DNA of 9,346 nt from Treponema sp. (GCA_031267115.1 JAIRZS010000206.1:1-9346); one strand, 5' to 3'. Counted from the first letter of the stretch, positions 1 to 7,740 are shown. The notes: generated by a model from the letters alone, not told the origin. Numbers and translations: made by a program.

Positions 1-1617
1 GGCCAGGTACAAAAACTCGGCGCGGTTATCGTGGTAACCGCTTCCTTGCTGGATGTAAATACGCTGGAAATAATGGGCGGCGCGCCGATGTACCTGAACG
101 CTATCGAAGAAGTGGTAACTAAAATGGATGGTTTTATCACGACGATCACACAGAGGATAACAGGCAGTACCGGCGGGAGGGCTGTTCATGAGGATTCCGT
201 TATTATCCAAGGGCAAGGTACCGTTAACTCCCCCATTACGGCAACCCTCAATGGTCCCTGGATTACTCGAAACCTGAGCGTCGACCATAACGAAGACTGG
301 TTCCGCATTACTGCTTCTTCTGCAGCTCTGCTGGTTATGGAAACCAGCGGCGATCTCGATACCTATATTGAATTGTACAATCCTGCTATGAACCTCCTTA
401 TGGAGAACGATGATGGCAACGAGGGTACTAACGCCAAGGTGATTTATTATTCCGAAAGGGATCAGGCCTACCTTGTGAAAGTGCGGGGTTACGATTCCAG
501 TATAACCGGATCCTATCAGTTTCATGTTGGTACTGATACGGACAGATACGAGCCGAACAACTCTATGGATGCGGCTACCGCCATAAGCATAGGAACCCCG
601 ATAACTGCGAATATCTCCCCTCCGGGTGATACGGATTGGTACCGTGTGTCAATTCCGTCCGGAAGCAGGGAGTTTATCGCCTATACCAATATCCTGGGAG
701 ACCTTGATACAAAGCTATACCTGTATGACAGCCGGGGGAATCTCCTCGCAGAGGATGATGATACCGGCCCTGGCCTTAATGCTTATATACAAAAGGTACT
801 GAATCCGGGTACGGTGTACCTGCGGGTAGAAAACATTGGCGATCCCCACGGACAGTATGTTCTCAATACCGGTATGCAGGACCCTATACCGCCGGACAGT
901 TTTGAAAATGACAATACCCTGTCCGTGGCAAAGGATATCCAGACAGGAAGCCGCCAAAGGCGAACTTTTACCACTGCCGATGATATTGATACAGCACGGC
1001 TCCGAATTACCCAAGCCGGAATCTATGATATACGAAGTGAGGCGGCGGCGGGTAATTTAGATACATATCTGAGACTCTATGACAACAATGAAACCTCTAT
1101 AGGCTACGACGATGACAGTGGCGGGGATCGCGATGCCCGTATCAGTACCTGGCTTAATCCCGGAACTTATTTTATCAGAGTATCTTGCTTGTCTAATGAA
1201 CCTTTGGGTAATCGCAGACAATATACCCTAAGTGTAAACAGAATGCAGGAACCCCTGCCGCCGGATAGTTTTGAAAACGATGATACTAGTTCCGAGGCGA
1301 ATCATATCGGGATAGGAAATCCCCAAATCCACACCTTTACCAATGCTGCGGATGTTGACTGGGTGAGCTTTTATACTGGAGAGGCCGGAACTTTTGATAT
1401 ACGAAGTGTGGCCGCGGTAAAGTCCCTGGATACGTATTTGAAACTCTACGATAACAATGGAACCCTTATAGACGAAGATGATGACAGCGGGGGAGATTTC
1501 GACGCCCATATCGGTATCCAGCTTAATCCCGGAACTTATTTTATCCAGGTATCTAATCTTAGCGACGACCCTCTGACTAACCACAGGCACTATACCCTGA
1601 GCGTAAGTAAAAGATAG
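1..1617 (+). CDS. Partial secreted/envelope protein with four C-terminal PPC-type repeats
   Basis: The frame is open from base 1, so this is the 3' part of a longer gene. A GTG at 31 is an internal codon, not a convincing start. The first ~55 residues (AVIVVTASLLDVNTLEIMGG, then an EEVVTKMDGFI segment) weakly resemble the end of a CsgG/TolB-like domain; this is tentative. Four repeats of 110-123 residues follow, at roughly 208-537, 541-879, 880-1248 and 1249-1614. They carry the PPC (bacterial pre-peptidase C-terminal) pattern: a DxDWYR/DVDWVSF strand, LDTYLxLYD, an acidic turn (EDDD, YDDDSGG), LNPGTYFIRV and a closing YTLSV strand. The first repeat lacks the usual FEND/YEPN lead. Such domains are beta sandwiches found C-terminally on secreted proteins, and the Asp/Gly turns may bind calcium. 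No protease catalytic domain is visible here. Codons look richer in A/T at third positions than in the two genes that follow, 40 and 536 bp downstream. Repeat identity is fairly firm; overall function is unknown. Confidence 0.82.
   Translation, partial: GQVQKLGAVIVVTASLLDVNTLEIMGGAPMYLNAIEEVVTKMDGFITTITQRITGSTGGRAVHEDSVIIQGQGTVNSPITATLNGPWITRNLSVDHNEDWFRITASSAALLVMETSGDLDTYIELYNPAMNLLMENDDGNEGTNAKVIYYSERDQAYLVKVRGYDSSITGSYQFHVGTDTDRYEPNNSMDAATAISIGTPITANISPPGDTDWYRVSIPSGSREFIAYTNILGDLDTKLYLYDSRGNLLAEDDDTGPGLNAYIQKVLNPGTVYLRVENIGDPHGQYVLNTGMQDPIPPDSFENDNTLSVAKDIQTGSRQRRTFTTADDIDTARLRITQAGIYDIRSEAAAGNLDTYLRLYDNNETSIGYDDDSGGDRDARISTWLNPGTYFIRVSCLSNEPLGNRRQYTLSVNRMQEPLPPDSFENDDTSSEANHIGIGNPQIHTFTNAADVDWVSFYTGEAGTFDIRSVAAVKSLDTYLKLYDNNGTLIDEDDDSGGDFDAHIGIQLNPGTYFIQVSNLSDDPLTNHRHYTLSVSKR
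880..1614 (+). repeat. Tandem in-gene duplication of a ~123-codon PPC unit
   Basis: Unit 1 spans 880-1248 (123 codons) and unit 2 spans 1249-1614 (122 codons). The match is clear at the DNA level. For example, 25 bases starting at 1152 recur exactly at 1521, and both units open with a PPDSFEND segment preceded by Met-Gln. The two upstream PPC repeats are much more diverged, so these last two units look like a later duplication. Confidence 0.8.
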
Positions 1618-1657
1618 GGATCACGTCTGTGTTTTACACCATAAAGGAAACAAACCT

Positions 1658-2095
1658 ATGAAAAAGGTATTTTTCTTATTTTTGACGGCAATTTTGACAT
1701 GCCTTGCCGTCTCCGCCCAATCTGTCTCCTCCTCCAACCCGTTCACAGGTGGGCGCTGGCAGGGGCGGGTCTCCTACAGGTATTCCGGCGGCGTAACCCG
1801 CAGCGAGCTTTACGAACTTATCCTTGTCCCGGACGGCACCTGTATTGTTACCGTCAGCGGCAGGCAGGGCGGTGCGGACGTGTTCCAGGACGCCGACGGT
1901 CTCTGGTCCTTCGACGAAACCTTCTTCCGCCTTGAGTGCGATTTTACGGAACCTGTATTTCCACACCTGCCCGCCGTCAATTGGGCCAGCGTCTATCAGT
2001 TCGACGCGCAGGGGAGCCGCTTTACCCTGCTGGTAAAGCCCTACCCGACCGCGCCGAATGTCGTCAGGGTATCGTTCAATAAAGTAGACGATTAA
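1658..2095 (+). CDS. Small secreted protein, unknown family
   Basis: This 145-residue protein has a clear N-terminal signal peptide: Lys-Lys, a hydrophobic stretch at residues 4-18, and a VSA-Q cleavage site after residue 20. The mature part (~125 residues) is rich in aromatic and alternating hydrophobic residues: GGRWQGRVSYRY, YELILVPDGTCIVTV, DGLWSFDETFFRLECDF and a final VVRVSF strand. This pattern suggests a small all-beta fold, perhaps a lipocalin-like barrel, but I do not recognise the family. Two mature-region cysteines (62 and 94) could form a disulfide. An AAAGGAAA ribosome-binding site at 1643-1650 supports the ATG. The gene starts 40 bp after the PPC-repeat gene and ends 58 bp before the lipoprotein gene, so all three are probably co-transcribed. 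It is likely periplasmic. Confidence 0.75.
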   Translation: MKKVFFLFLTAILTCLAVSAQSVSSSNPFTGGRWQGRVSYRYSGGVTRSELYELILVPDGTCIVTVSGRQGGADVFQDADGLWSFDETFFRLECDFTEPVFPHLPAVNWASVYQFDAQGSRFTLLVKPYPTAPNVVRVSFNKVDD

Positions 2096-2153
2096 ATTGT
2101 TCAACCGAAGCGCCTGTATAGGTTCTTCTTATAAAATTTGAAGGAGTATTACC

Positions 2154-3059
2154 ATGAACAAAAGAAAGTTGATTACCGTATTGGCGGCGGTTGTCGCCGT
2201 TCTTGCCTCCGGCTGCGCCTCAGCTCCGGCGTCAACGGCTCCCGCGCCCACCTACGCGCAAAACGAGCCGCGCTCCCAGACCGCGATAGCTTCCGAGGAA
2301 GCGAAAAGGACCGCGGATGTAAACCGCGTCCTTGACTGGGCCAACCGCGGCCTGGGCGAGGACGCCTCTCCCGCGTGGCTCCTGCCCGCTATCCGGGGCA
2401 ATTTCAGGGTTTTCAAGCAGGACTGGCAGATTCGGGACGACAAAGTGCTTAAGGTAGGCGTATCCCGCGCCCCCGCGCTCAATGCCGCCCAGGTTATCGC
2501 CGACGTGCAGTACGCGGCCCGGCTTGCCAACCAGCTTAAACAGGCTGTGGTTACCAAAGCCGCCATAACCCTTGGCAATGATGATCAATTTACCGTTGTA
2601 AATGACGCGGCAACCAAAACGACCGTATCAATTGCCGGCCAGGAAAGGCTTACCGATTTTTGGCAGCTTAACGAAACGGTCGATAAAAACGGCAGGACCG
2701 TTACCGCGTACAATTACTACGTAGTCTACGCCTGCGATCCCGATGTATGGAGTAAGCTGGTAGCAAAGTACCTGCTTGATGTAACCGGCAATTTACAGGA
2801 TCAAAGGGCCAAGCAGACTATCGCCGCCATGTTTAACGAAATTGACGCGGAAACCCGCTACGAGCGGGAAAAATCTGAAGCTGAATTCGCCGCCGAAATC
2901 CGCGCCCGGCAGGCGGCATTGCAGTCCCCCGTAGCTCCCGCGGACCAGCGCGCCGCCTACCGTTCAGGCGATTCCGCCAAAATAGCCGCCGCCAATACCA
3001 CCGCCGCCGACACCGACTACATCGCCGCGCTGGCCGCTCTTGCGGGAATAGAGTTGTAA
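2154..3059 (+). CDS. Putative lipoprotein, LPP20-like, with Ala-rich C-terminus
   Basis: The 301-residue product begins with MNKRK, a hydrophobic stretch (residues 6-17) and a lipobox LASGC with the acylated Cys at 21. This predicts export and anchoring as a lipoprotein. Residues 22-45 are a Pro/Ala/Ser-rich linker. The middle (about 105-210) runs: AAQVIADVQYAARLANQLKQ, a beta-rich stretch, IAGQERLTDFW, then YNYYVVYACDPDVWSKLVAKYL. This order (Ala-rich helix, a strand ending in a W, an aromatic YVxYA strand, an amphipathic helix) resembles LPP20-family lipoproteins; the assignment is inference. Residues 235-258 form a charged helix, and the tail from 260 on is Ala-rich. A strong AAGGAGT site at 2141-2147, six bases before the ATG, fixes the start. 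The gene is last of the plus-strand trio and converges on the activase gene. Its substrate or partner is unknown. Confidence 0.8.
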   Translation: MNKRKLITVLAAVVAVLASGCASAPASTAPAPTYAQNEPRSQTAIASEEAKRTADVNRVLDWANRGLGEDASPAWLLPAIRGNFRVFKQDWQIRDDKVLKVGVSRAPALNAAQVIADVQYAARLANQLKQAVVTKAAITLGNDDQFTVVNDAATKTTVSIAGQERLTDFWQLNETVDKNGRTVTAYNYYVVYACDPDVWSKLVAKYLLDVTGNLQDQRAKQTIAAMFNEIDAETRYEREKSEAEFAAEIRARQAALQSPVAPADQRAAYRSGDSAKIAAANTTAADTDYIAALAALAGIEL

Positions 3060-3085
3060 AACGGGCCGGGCAAGGGTTATACAAA

Positions 3086-3097
3086 AAAGCATGCTTT
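3086..3097. repeat. 12-bp perfect palindrome after the lipoprotein gene
   Basis: The sequence aaagcatgcttt is a perfect palindrome 27 bp after the lipoprotein stop codon. Without a loop it is a poor RNA hairpin. It sits at the outer edge of the repeat copy that begins at 3102, where the other copy (near 8160) also has an ATGCAT-type core. It may be the boundary of that element. Confidence 0.45.
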
Positions 3098-3101
3098 GGA
3101 G

Positions 3102-3177
3102 TTTTACCGCAAAGTCGAAGAAGTAAAAAAAGTAAAAAGAAGTAGGGAACAGTAAGCTAACTGCTATTTGCTATTTG
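3102..3177. repeat. Dispersed intergenic repeat, copy A
   Basis: This stretch reads ttttaccgcaaagtcgaaga, then A-rich units each ending in AAGT, then agggaacag and aactgctatttgct. The same blocks in the same order occur at 8174-8309. Both copies lie in the same orientation, and both lie beyond the stop codon of a minus-strand gene (activase here, nuclease there). On the minus strand the element is T-rich, which could assist transcription termination. Confidence 0.65.
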
Positions 3178-3215
3178 AACTTCTTCAACTTATTCGACTT
3201 TTTTAACTTTGCGGT
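3106..3215. terminator. Long imperfect inverted repeat between convergent genes
   Basis: The left arm (3106-3143) pairs imperfectly with the right arm (3179-3215). The outer ten bases (accgcaaagt against actttgcggt) match exactly, and the rest match with scattered mismatches. About 35 bases separate the arms. It lies between the stop codons of the plus-strand lipoprotein gene (3059) and the minus-strand activase gene (3248), where a bidirectional terminator would be expected. The arms are A/T rich and lack a compact GC stem with a U-tract, so a terminator role is inference. Confidence 0.4.
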
Positions 3216-3260
3216 TGAAAATTCCGGAGTTTTTTGACTTCGTGGTTAAAAATTCCGGAG
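3199..3260. repeat. Tandem 31-bp direct repeat overlapping the activase stop codon
   Basis: Units 3199-3229 and 3230-3260 match at 27 of 31 positions and both end in aaaattccggag. The second unit contains the activase TAA (complement of 3246-3248) and encodes its last residues. The T6-x-ACTT-x-G-x-GGTT core also resembles the reverse complement of one end of the dispersed repeats at 3102 and 8174. Confidence 0.7.
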
Positions 3261-6200
3261 GCCGGGTAAACGCAAAGGCGCCAGGTCCGGGGGCGTTGCG
3301 GGGGGGGGTAGCCCCCCCCGTGGGGGGATCGGGAGACCGCCGGCGGCGGGCGGGAGCGCAGGGGGGGGCGTCCCCCGCCCAGGGGCGTATCCGGCGGCCT
3401 CGCTGTCGTTGTTTTCGGAAGGCGCCTTGTCCACCAGGCCCGACAGATCGCCGCCGCCTTTGAAGCGCAGGACGTTTACCATAAAGATGTTGAGCTTGTT
3501 CACGATATTCGGGGGCAGCAGGTTCCCGTCCACTTCTACCGACAGGATCGGGTAGTTCCGCTCCCGCGCCCAGGGGGTAAAGAGGCCCTCGATAACCCGC
3601 CCGATAAGGCAGGCAAAGGGGCTGATGTTCACGATGCCCGAGTAGCCGTGTTCCATGGCCGTGGCCGCGACGCCGCTTGAAACCGCGATTTCCGAATTAA
3701 GCTCCAGATTGACAAAATGCTTCTGGGTGTTTTCCATGATCTGGTGCATGTCGTGCGGCGTCTCGGGAATAAGCCCGGTCGGTTTCAGAATGGCAAGCGC
3801 CCTCTTTTCCTGACGGTGTTTCCACCACATCTCGATTTCAAGCTTTTTAAGATCCCGCCAGGGTTTGGAGAAAAGCCGTTTTCCTTTTTTCCTGAGATCA
3901 ATAAGTTTTTTGAAAGAGTACTCCCGCACAAAATCCAGGTAGTGAATCCACTCGCAGATCCCCGACACTTTTACTACTATGCCCCGCTCGCTCATAAGGT
4001 CCGTAAGCTCGCCTACGGCAAAATCGTCCCGGCGCACGTAGATCTCGCCCACGATAAGCACTCTGGGCAGTTCCGCCAGTCTGCGCTTTAAGGGTATTTT
4101 CTTTACATCTTCCGCGACATGCCCAAGCTCTTTCCAGATGTTTTTGGGCGCGAATTCTACCGTATGCATCAGGCGTCGCCAGGATTTCTCAAAGCTTTCT
4201 ATGGCTTTTACCGGGTCCGCCGCGGTGGCCTTCAGGGCGTTCTGAATATCCTTTAGATAGTCGGAAAGCACAAGCCCCTTCCACATTTCCCCGGCGAAAC
4301 CGGGCCCCAGCTCGGTATAGGAATTATCCGCCGACAAAATAAACACCACTACGTTCTCAAGCCGCAGATCCCGGAAGAGGTTCTCGTAGTACACATAGTA
4401 CTGCCCGGTCCGGCAGGGGCCGGTGGTAATCGGGACAAAAATCAGGTAGAGTTCGTCCTTGCGGTAGTTTTCGCTTGCGAAAAACTGAAGAACGCTCCCC
4501 AACAACAGATGGCTCGGCACACATTCCTTTCCCGACGCGTGGGCGCGGGCAACCTGTACGGTCTTCGCGGTAGCAACCGGCAGCGCCTCCGCATTGATGC
4601 CCAGGCTGCGTACCGCCGCCCCCATGCACTCGGTAGAAATGGCCCCCATGTTGGAAAGCAGGACCCTTACCCGCTTGTTGCCCCGGATGCGGACCTTTTC
4701 CCCGGTCTTGCTGTTCTCGATACGCACGTCGTCCCCGGTAGAGGCCGCCCCGGGATCGTACACAAAATGCCAGCCGTTGCTGTAACGCTCCGCCTCAACG
4801 TCGTCCTTCTTTGCCCGGTACCCGTCGATAATGTCCAGGAACGCCTCTACCCGGGTGTCGATCCCGGCGTCGGCGGAGTGGGAGTCCAGTTCCAGCACCA
4901 GGAAAGGCTTCTGCCCCATGATCCACTTGATATAATGGAGGATGAACGAGTCGGGCGCGCAGGAAAAGTTTGTTATATAGGTAACATAGATGTTATCTTC
5001 TTTTTTTAGCAGCTCCGCCGATTTTACGTCCTGCTGCCCGTAGTACCAGTACATATTGGGAAAGATGCTTTCCCCCTCGAAAGGCAGTATGTCAAACGGC
5101 ACTACCGAGTATCCCCGTGTGGAGAATTTCCGGGGTATGCCCATGTTCGCCTCCGGGGTAAAGGCATTATAGGGCCGCCCCAGCAGGGCGATCACCGGCC
5201 TGTCCGCTTTGCGGGCTTCGTCCAGCGCCTCTTTGCCAAGCTTTTGGGCCGCCGCAAAGTACTCCTGCTGTTTTGCCAGGGCTTTTTCGAAGGCGGCCCT
5301 GATTTCCTCCCCGCCGATGCCCAACCGCTCGCCCATCAGGGTAAAAAGCTCAAGGGCCCTCCCTTCCCCGAATTTAAAACTCACCACCAGGGGCAGGAAC
5401 CTGCCCTTGTCAATTTCGGGAAACGCTTTTTCGATATAATACGGCAGGCTCTGCGTTATGGGGCAGAAGTTCGCGTGTACATCCTCCTCATAGCTGGGCA
5501 TGTCGCGGAAATGGGGGAGCAGCACATAATCCACACCCTTATCCAGGCAGTCCTGGACCGCGCCGTGGGCGATTTCCGCGGGGAAGCAGTACGTCGATTC
5601 CGAACGGGCCACCCCTTCGTGGACAACTTCCGTGGAAAGGACGGTCCTGATGCCCAGCTCATGGAAGAACCACGAATAGAGGGGATACAGGGTATGGGTG
5701 GAAAAACAGCGGGGAATCCCCACGGTAAAAGAGCGCCGGTATTCCGCCGCCACCGGGGCCGCGCATTCCTCGAACAGCAAACGCTGCCTTTTTTCAACAT
5801 AGTCAAAAACCGGAACATCCTTTACATGCTTGCGCATATTGGTGTACTTGTTGCAGCGCCCGCCGAACATGTACTTGCTGCGCTCGCCGGACGATCCGCC
5901 CACAGACAAAACCTGGATAGGGCAGCGGTTCTCGCAGCTCTGGCAGGTAAAAACCCGCTCGTAGCCGATTTCCCGGTTGATAAGCTCGTCGATAACCACG
6001 GCCTTTTCTTCCAGAAGGCCGCCCGCGTTCTTTCGCTTTGCCAGAAGCGCCACGCCGAAACAGCCCATAAGCTCCGGCGCGGGCGGCACCAGTATCTCCT
6101 TGTCCAGAAGCATGGCGAAGGCCAGGGGGACCGCGGGGTTTTTCGCCACCCCGCCCTGGAGGAAGATCTTCCCGCCGATAGTGCGGTTCCCCACCACCCG

Positions 6201-7727
6201 GTTCAGGTAGTTGGAAACAATAGAACAGGCAATCCCGGCGGTAATATTCTCCCTGCTCGCCCCCTGCTGCACGGCTTTGCGTATGTCGCTGTTGATAAAG
6301 GCGGAACAGTGCTCGCCGAATTTGCAGGGCGCGTCGGCTTTCAGCGCAATAGGGCCAATGTCTTTCGCGCTGTGTATCGAAAGATCCCCGGACGCGCTTT
6401 CTTCCAGGAAGGAACCGGTCCCGGCGGAACACGCCTCGTTCATGGCGTAGTCTATAGGCACGCCGTTTTTAAGAAGCACGTACTTCGCGTCCTGCCCGCC
6501 AATTTCAAAGATAGTCTCCACTCCCGCGTCAAAGTAGGTAGTACCCACCGAGTGGGCGATAATCTCGTTGTAGACGCCGGGGGTTTCCAGGAACACGCCG
6601 AGTATCTCCCTGGAAGAGCCGGTAGTCGACACAAGGCGTATATCCACATCCTTGCCGCCCGTATCCGCGACAACCTTTTCCTGGATAATGCGGAGGCATT
6701 CCTTCAGGGCCTTTACCGGATCGCCGTGGGTGCGGCCGTAGTGGCTTGCCACAACCTCGTCCGTTTCCGTGTCGACAAGGCACGCCTTGGTAGTAGTGGA
6801 ACCGCCGTCAACGCCGAGTATGTACTTGCGATCGGAACGCACCTTCCCTTCTTTCGCGTCGAAAAACCTGACCTTGCTTTCCCATTCAACCAGAGCGCCC
6901 AGAGCGCCAAAGCGGACGGCGTTCGGCTTGAGCAGCCTGTCCACCGGCGGAAGCGGGCTGCCGCTTTGGACCGCCAGAACCGCCGCCCCCAGGGCCTCGA
7001 AAACCGGCGCCTCATCGGGAATAATAAATTCAATGCCGGGCGCTTTTTCCCGGATAAAGCGGATAATATGCCTGTTCAGGGTAATCCCCCCGGCAAGCAC
7101 CACGCGGCCGCTCGTAATCCTGGCCCGTTTCAAAAAGTCGATAACCTTGACAGCCATCACGTCCGACAGCGACAGCACAATATCGTCCTTGGTAGCCTCG
7201 CGCTTGTTCAGCCTGTGGGTACAGTCGCTTTTCATAAACACCGAACAGCGCGTAGAAAGCGAGTAGACCTTCGCCTCGTCGCTCACCCGGTCAATATCGT
7301 CCAGGGTCATATCCATACGGGCAAGCTGCTGCTTAAGGAATTCCCCCGTGCCGGAAGCGCACTTGTTGCCGGAAAAGTTGTTGATGATCTTGCCTGAATC
7401 GTCCAGCGAATAGACCACCAGGTCCTCGCCGCCCATGCTCACCACCGCCCCGGCCTTCAGGCCAAGCGCCCCGATCGCCGCTTCCGTACAGAGAGGCTCC
7501 AGAGTCCCCGCCGTATCAAACATATACCGGCCCTCGTTGCCGGTCGCCAGAGCGGGCGTCCCCTCCGGAATCCGCCCCTCCGCCAGAAGCTTCCGTACCG
7601 CCGCGGCGAAATCGCCCTCATGCGGGGTAAAAGCGCTCCATTTTACCTTGCCATTCTCCATCAGAACCATTTTCAGGCTCGTGGACCCGATATTTATCCC
7701 CAACGATTGTGTATTTTCTTTCATCAC
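3246..7727 (-). CDS. Fused acyl-CoA dehydratase activase / 2-hydroxyacyl-CoA dehydratase-like protein
   Basis: This is a 1493-residue fusion. Residues 9-255 are a first BadF/BadG/BcrA/BcrD-type ATPase domain: phosphate loop NIGSTS, NKCASGTGEF with Cys123, TRCSVF with Cys161, adenosine motif LAGGITLN. Residues 303-562 are a second: GVDGGSTTTK, EACSAGTGSF with Cys433, HCSAF with Cys474, LQGGVAKN. A CxxCxxxC cluster (595-602) and Cys625 follow. Regions like 2-hydroxyacyl-CoA dehydratase subunits and COG3580/COG3581 proteins then run from about 665 to 1425, with conserved-looking cysteines (PRC 674, FSC 923, EC 1034, KEC 1069, GPC 1105). Classical activases are homodimers holding one [4Fe-4S] cluster and use ATP to inject an electron into the dehydratase. 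Here one chain holds both halves and a partner-like part. It is presumably a cytosolic iron-sulfur redox ATPase; its substrate is unknown. GGAGG at 7736-7740 lies 8 nt before the GTG and 11 nt before an ATG at 7724, so either may be the start. The last ~50 residues are anomalous (Pro/Gly rich). Confidence 0.92.
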   Translation of the reverse strand: MMKENTQSLGINIGSTSLKMVLMENGKVKWSAFTPHEGDFAAAVRKLLAEGRIPEGTPALATGNEGRYMFDTAGTLEPLCTEAAIGALGLKAGAVVSMGGEDLVVYSLDDSGKIINNFSGNKCASGTGEFLKQQLARMDMTLDDIDRVSDEAKVYSLSTRCSVFMKSDCTHRLNKREATKDDIVLSLSDVMAVKVIDFLKRARITSGRVVLAGGITLNRHIIRFIREKAPGIEFIIPDEAPVFEALGAAVLAVQSGSPLPPVDRLLKPNAVRFGALGALVEWESKVRFFDAKEGKVRSDRKYILGVDGGSTTTKACLVDTETDEVVASHYGRTHGDPVKALKECLRIIQEKVVADTGGKDVDIRLVSTTGSSREILGVFLETPGVYNEIIAHSVGTTYFDAGVETIFEIGGQDAKYVLLKNGVPIDYAMNEACSAGTGSFLEESASGDLSIHSAKDIGPIALKADAPCKFGEHCSAFINSDIRKAVQQGASRENITAGIACSIVSNYLNRVVGNRTIGGKIFLQGGVAKNPAVPLAFAMLLDKEILVPPAPELMGCFGVALLAKRKNAGGLLEEKAVVIDELINREIGYERVFTCQSCENRCPIQVLSVGGSSGERSKYMFGGRCNKYTNMRKHVKDVPVFDYVEKRQRLLFEECAAPVAAEYRRSFTVGIPRCFSTHTLYPLYSWFFHELGIRTVLSTEVVHEGVARSESTYCFPAEIAHGAVQDCLDKGVDYVLLPHFRDMPSYEEDVHANFCPITQSLPYYIEKAFPEIDKGRFLPLVVSFKFGEGRALELFTLMGERLGIGGEEIRAAFEKALAKQQEYFAAAQKLGKEALDEARKADRPVIALLGRPYNAFTPEANMGIPRKFSTRGYSVVPFDILPFEGESIFPNMYWYYGQQDVKSAELLKKEDNIYVTYITNFSCAPDSFILHYIKWIMGQKPFLVLELDSHSADAGIDTRVEAFLDIIDGYRAKKDDVEAERYSNGWHFVYDPGAASTGDDVRIENSKTGEKVRIRGNKRVRVLLSNMGAISTECMGAAVRSLGINAEALPVATAKTVQVARAHASGKECVPSHLLLGSVLQFFASENYRKDELYLIFVPITTGPCRTGQYYVYYENLFRDLRLENVVVFILSADNSYTELGPGFAGEMWKGLVLSDYLKDIQNALKATAADPVKAIESFEKSWRRLMHTVEFAPKNIWKELGHVAEDVKKIPLKRRLAELPRVLIVGEIYVRRDDFAVGELTDLMSERGIVVKVSGICEWIHYLDFVREYSFKKLIDLRKKGKRLFSKPWRDLKKLEIEMWWKHRQEKRALAILKPTGLIPETPHDMHQIMENTQKHFVNLELNSEIAVSSGVAATAMEHGYSGIVNISPFACLIGRVIEGLFTPWARERNYPILSVEVDGNLLPPNIVNKLNIFMVNVLRFKGGGDLSGLVDKAPSENNDSEAAGYAPGRGTPPPALPPAAGGLPIPPRGGLPPPATPPDLAPLRLPGLRNF
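3281..3400. repeat. G/C-homopolymer palindromes encoding the activase tail
   Basis: This block contains an 8-bp stem of pure G then C with a TAG loop (3301-3319), a GGGGG-CGT-CCCCC hairpin (3364-3376) and an enclosing gggcggg/cccgccc pairing (3348-3354 with 3374-3380). Its composition is unlike the rest of the gene. Read on the minus strand it gives a Pro/Gly/Ala-rich tail (TPPPALPP, LPIPPRGGLPPP) following the plausible natural end near LVDKAPSENN. It looks like intergenic repeat DNA now translated as the C-terminus. Confidence 0.6.
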
Positions 7728-7735
7728 GTTATCCG

Positions 7736-7740
7736 CCTCC
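7736..7740 (-). promoter_or_regulatory. Ribosome-binding site of the activase gene
   Basis: The minus strand reads ggaggcggataacgtgatg. GGAGG is a near-consensus Shine-Dalgarno sequence. The 8-nt spacing favours the GTG at 7727, but the adjacent ATG (7724, spacing 11) is also usable; the two proteins differ by one residue. Confidence 0.75.

Noticed and set aside
1676..2104. A 142-codon minus-strand open frame over the small secreted protein gene
   Set aside because: The plus-strand frame has a signal peptide and ribosome-binding site; the minus-strand frame has neither and looks like a codon-bias shadow.
2130..2137. TATAAAAT as a -10 box for the lipoprotein gene
   Set aside because: A transcript starting from it would begin within or just before the ribosome-binding site, and no suitable -35 lies upstream.
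5244..7397. A 717-codon plus-strand open frame opposite the activase gene
   Set aside because: It lies wholly antisense to a gene with clear domain motifs, and its translation shows no domain or credible start signal. Long antisense frames are expected in G/C-ending codon DNA.
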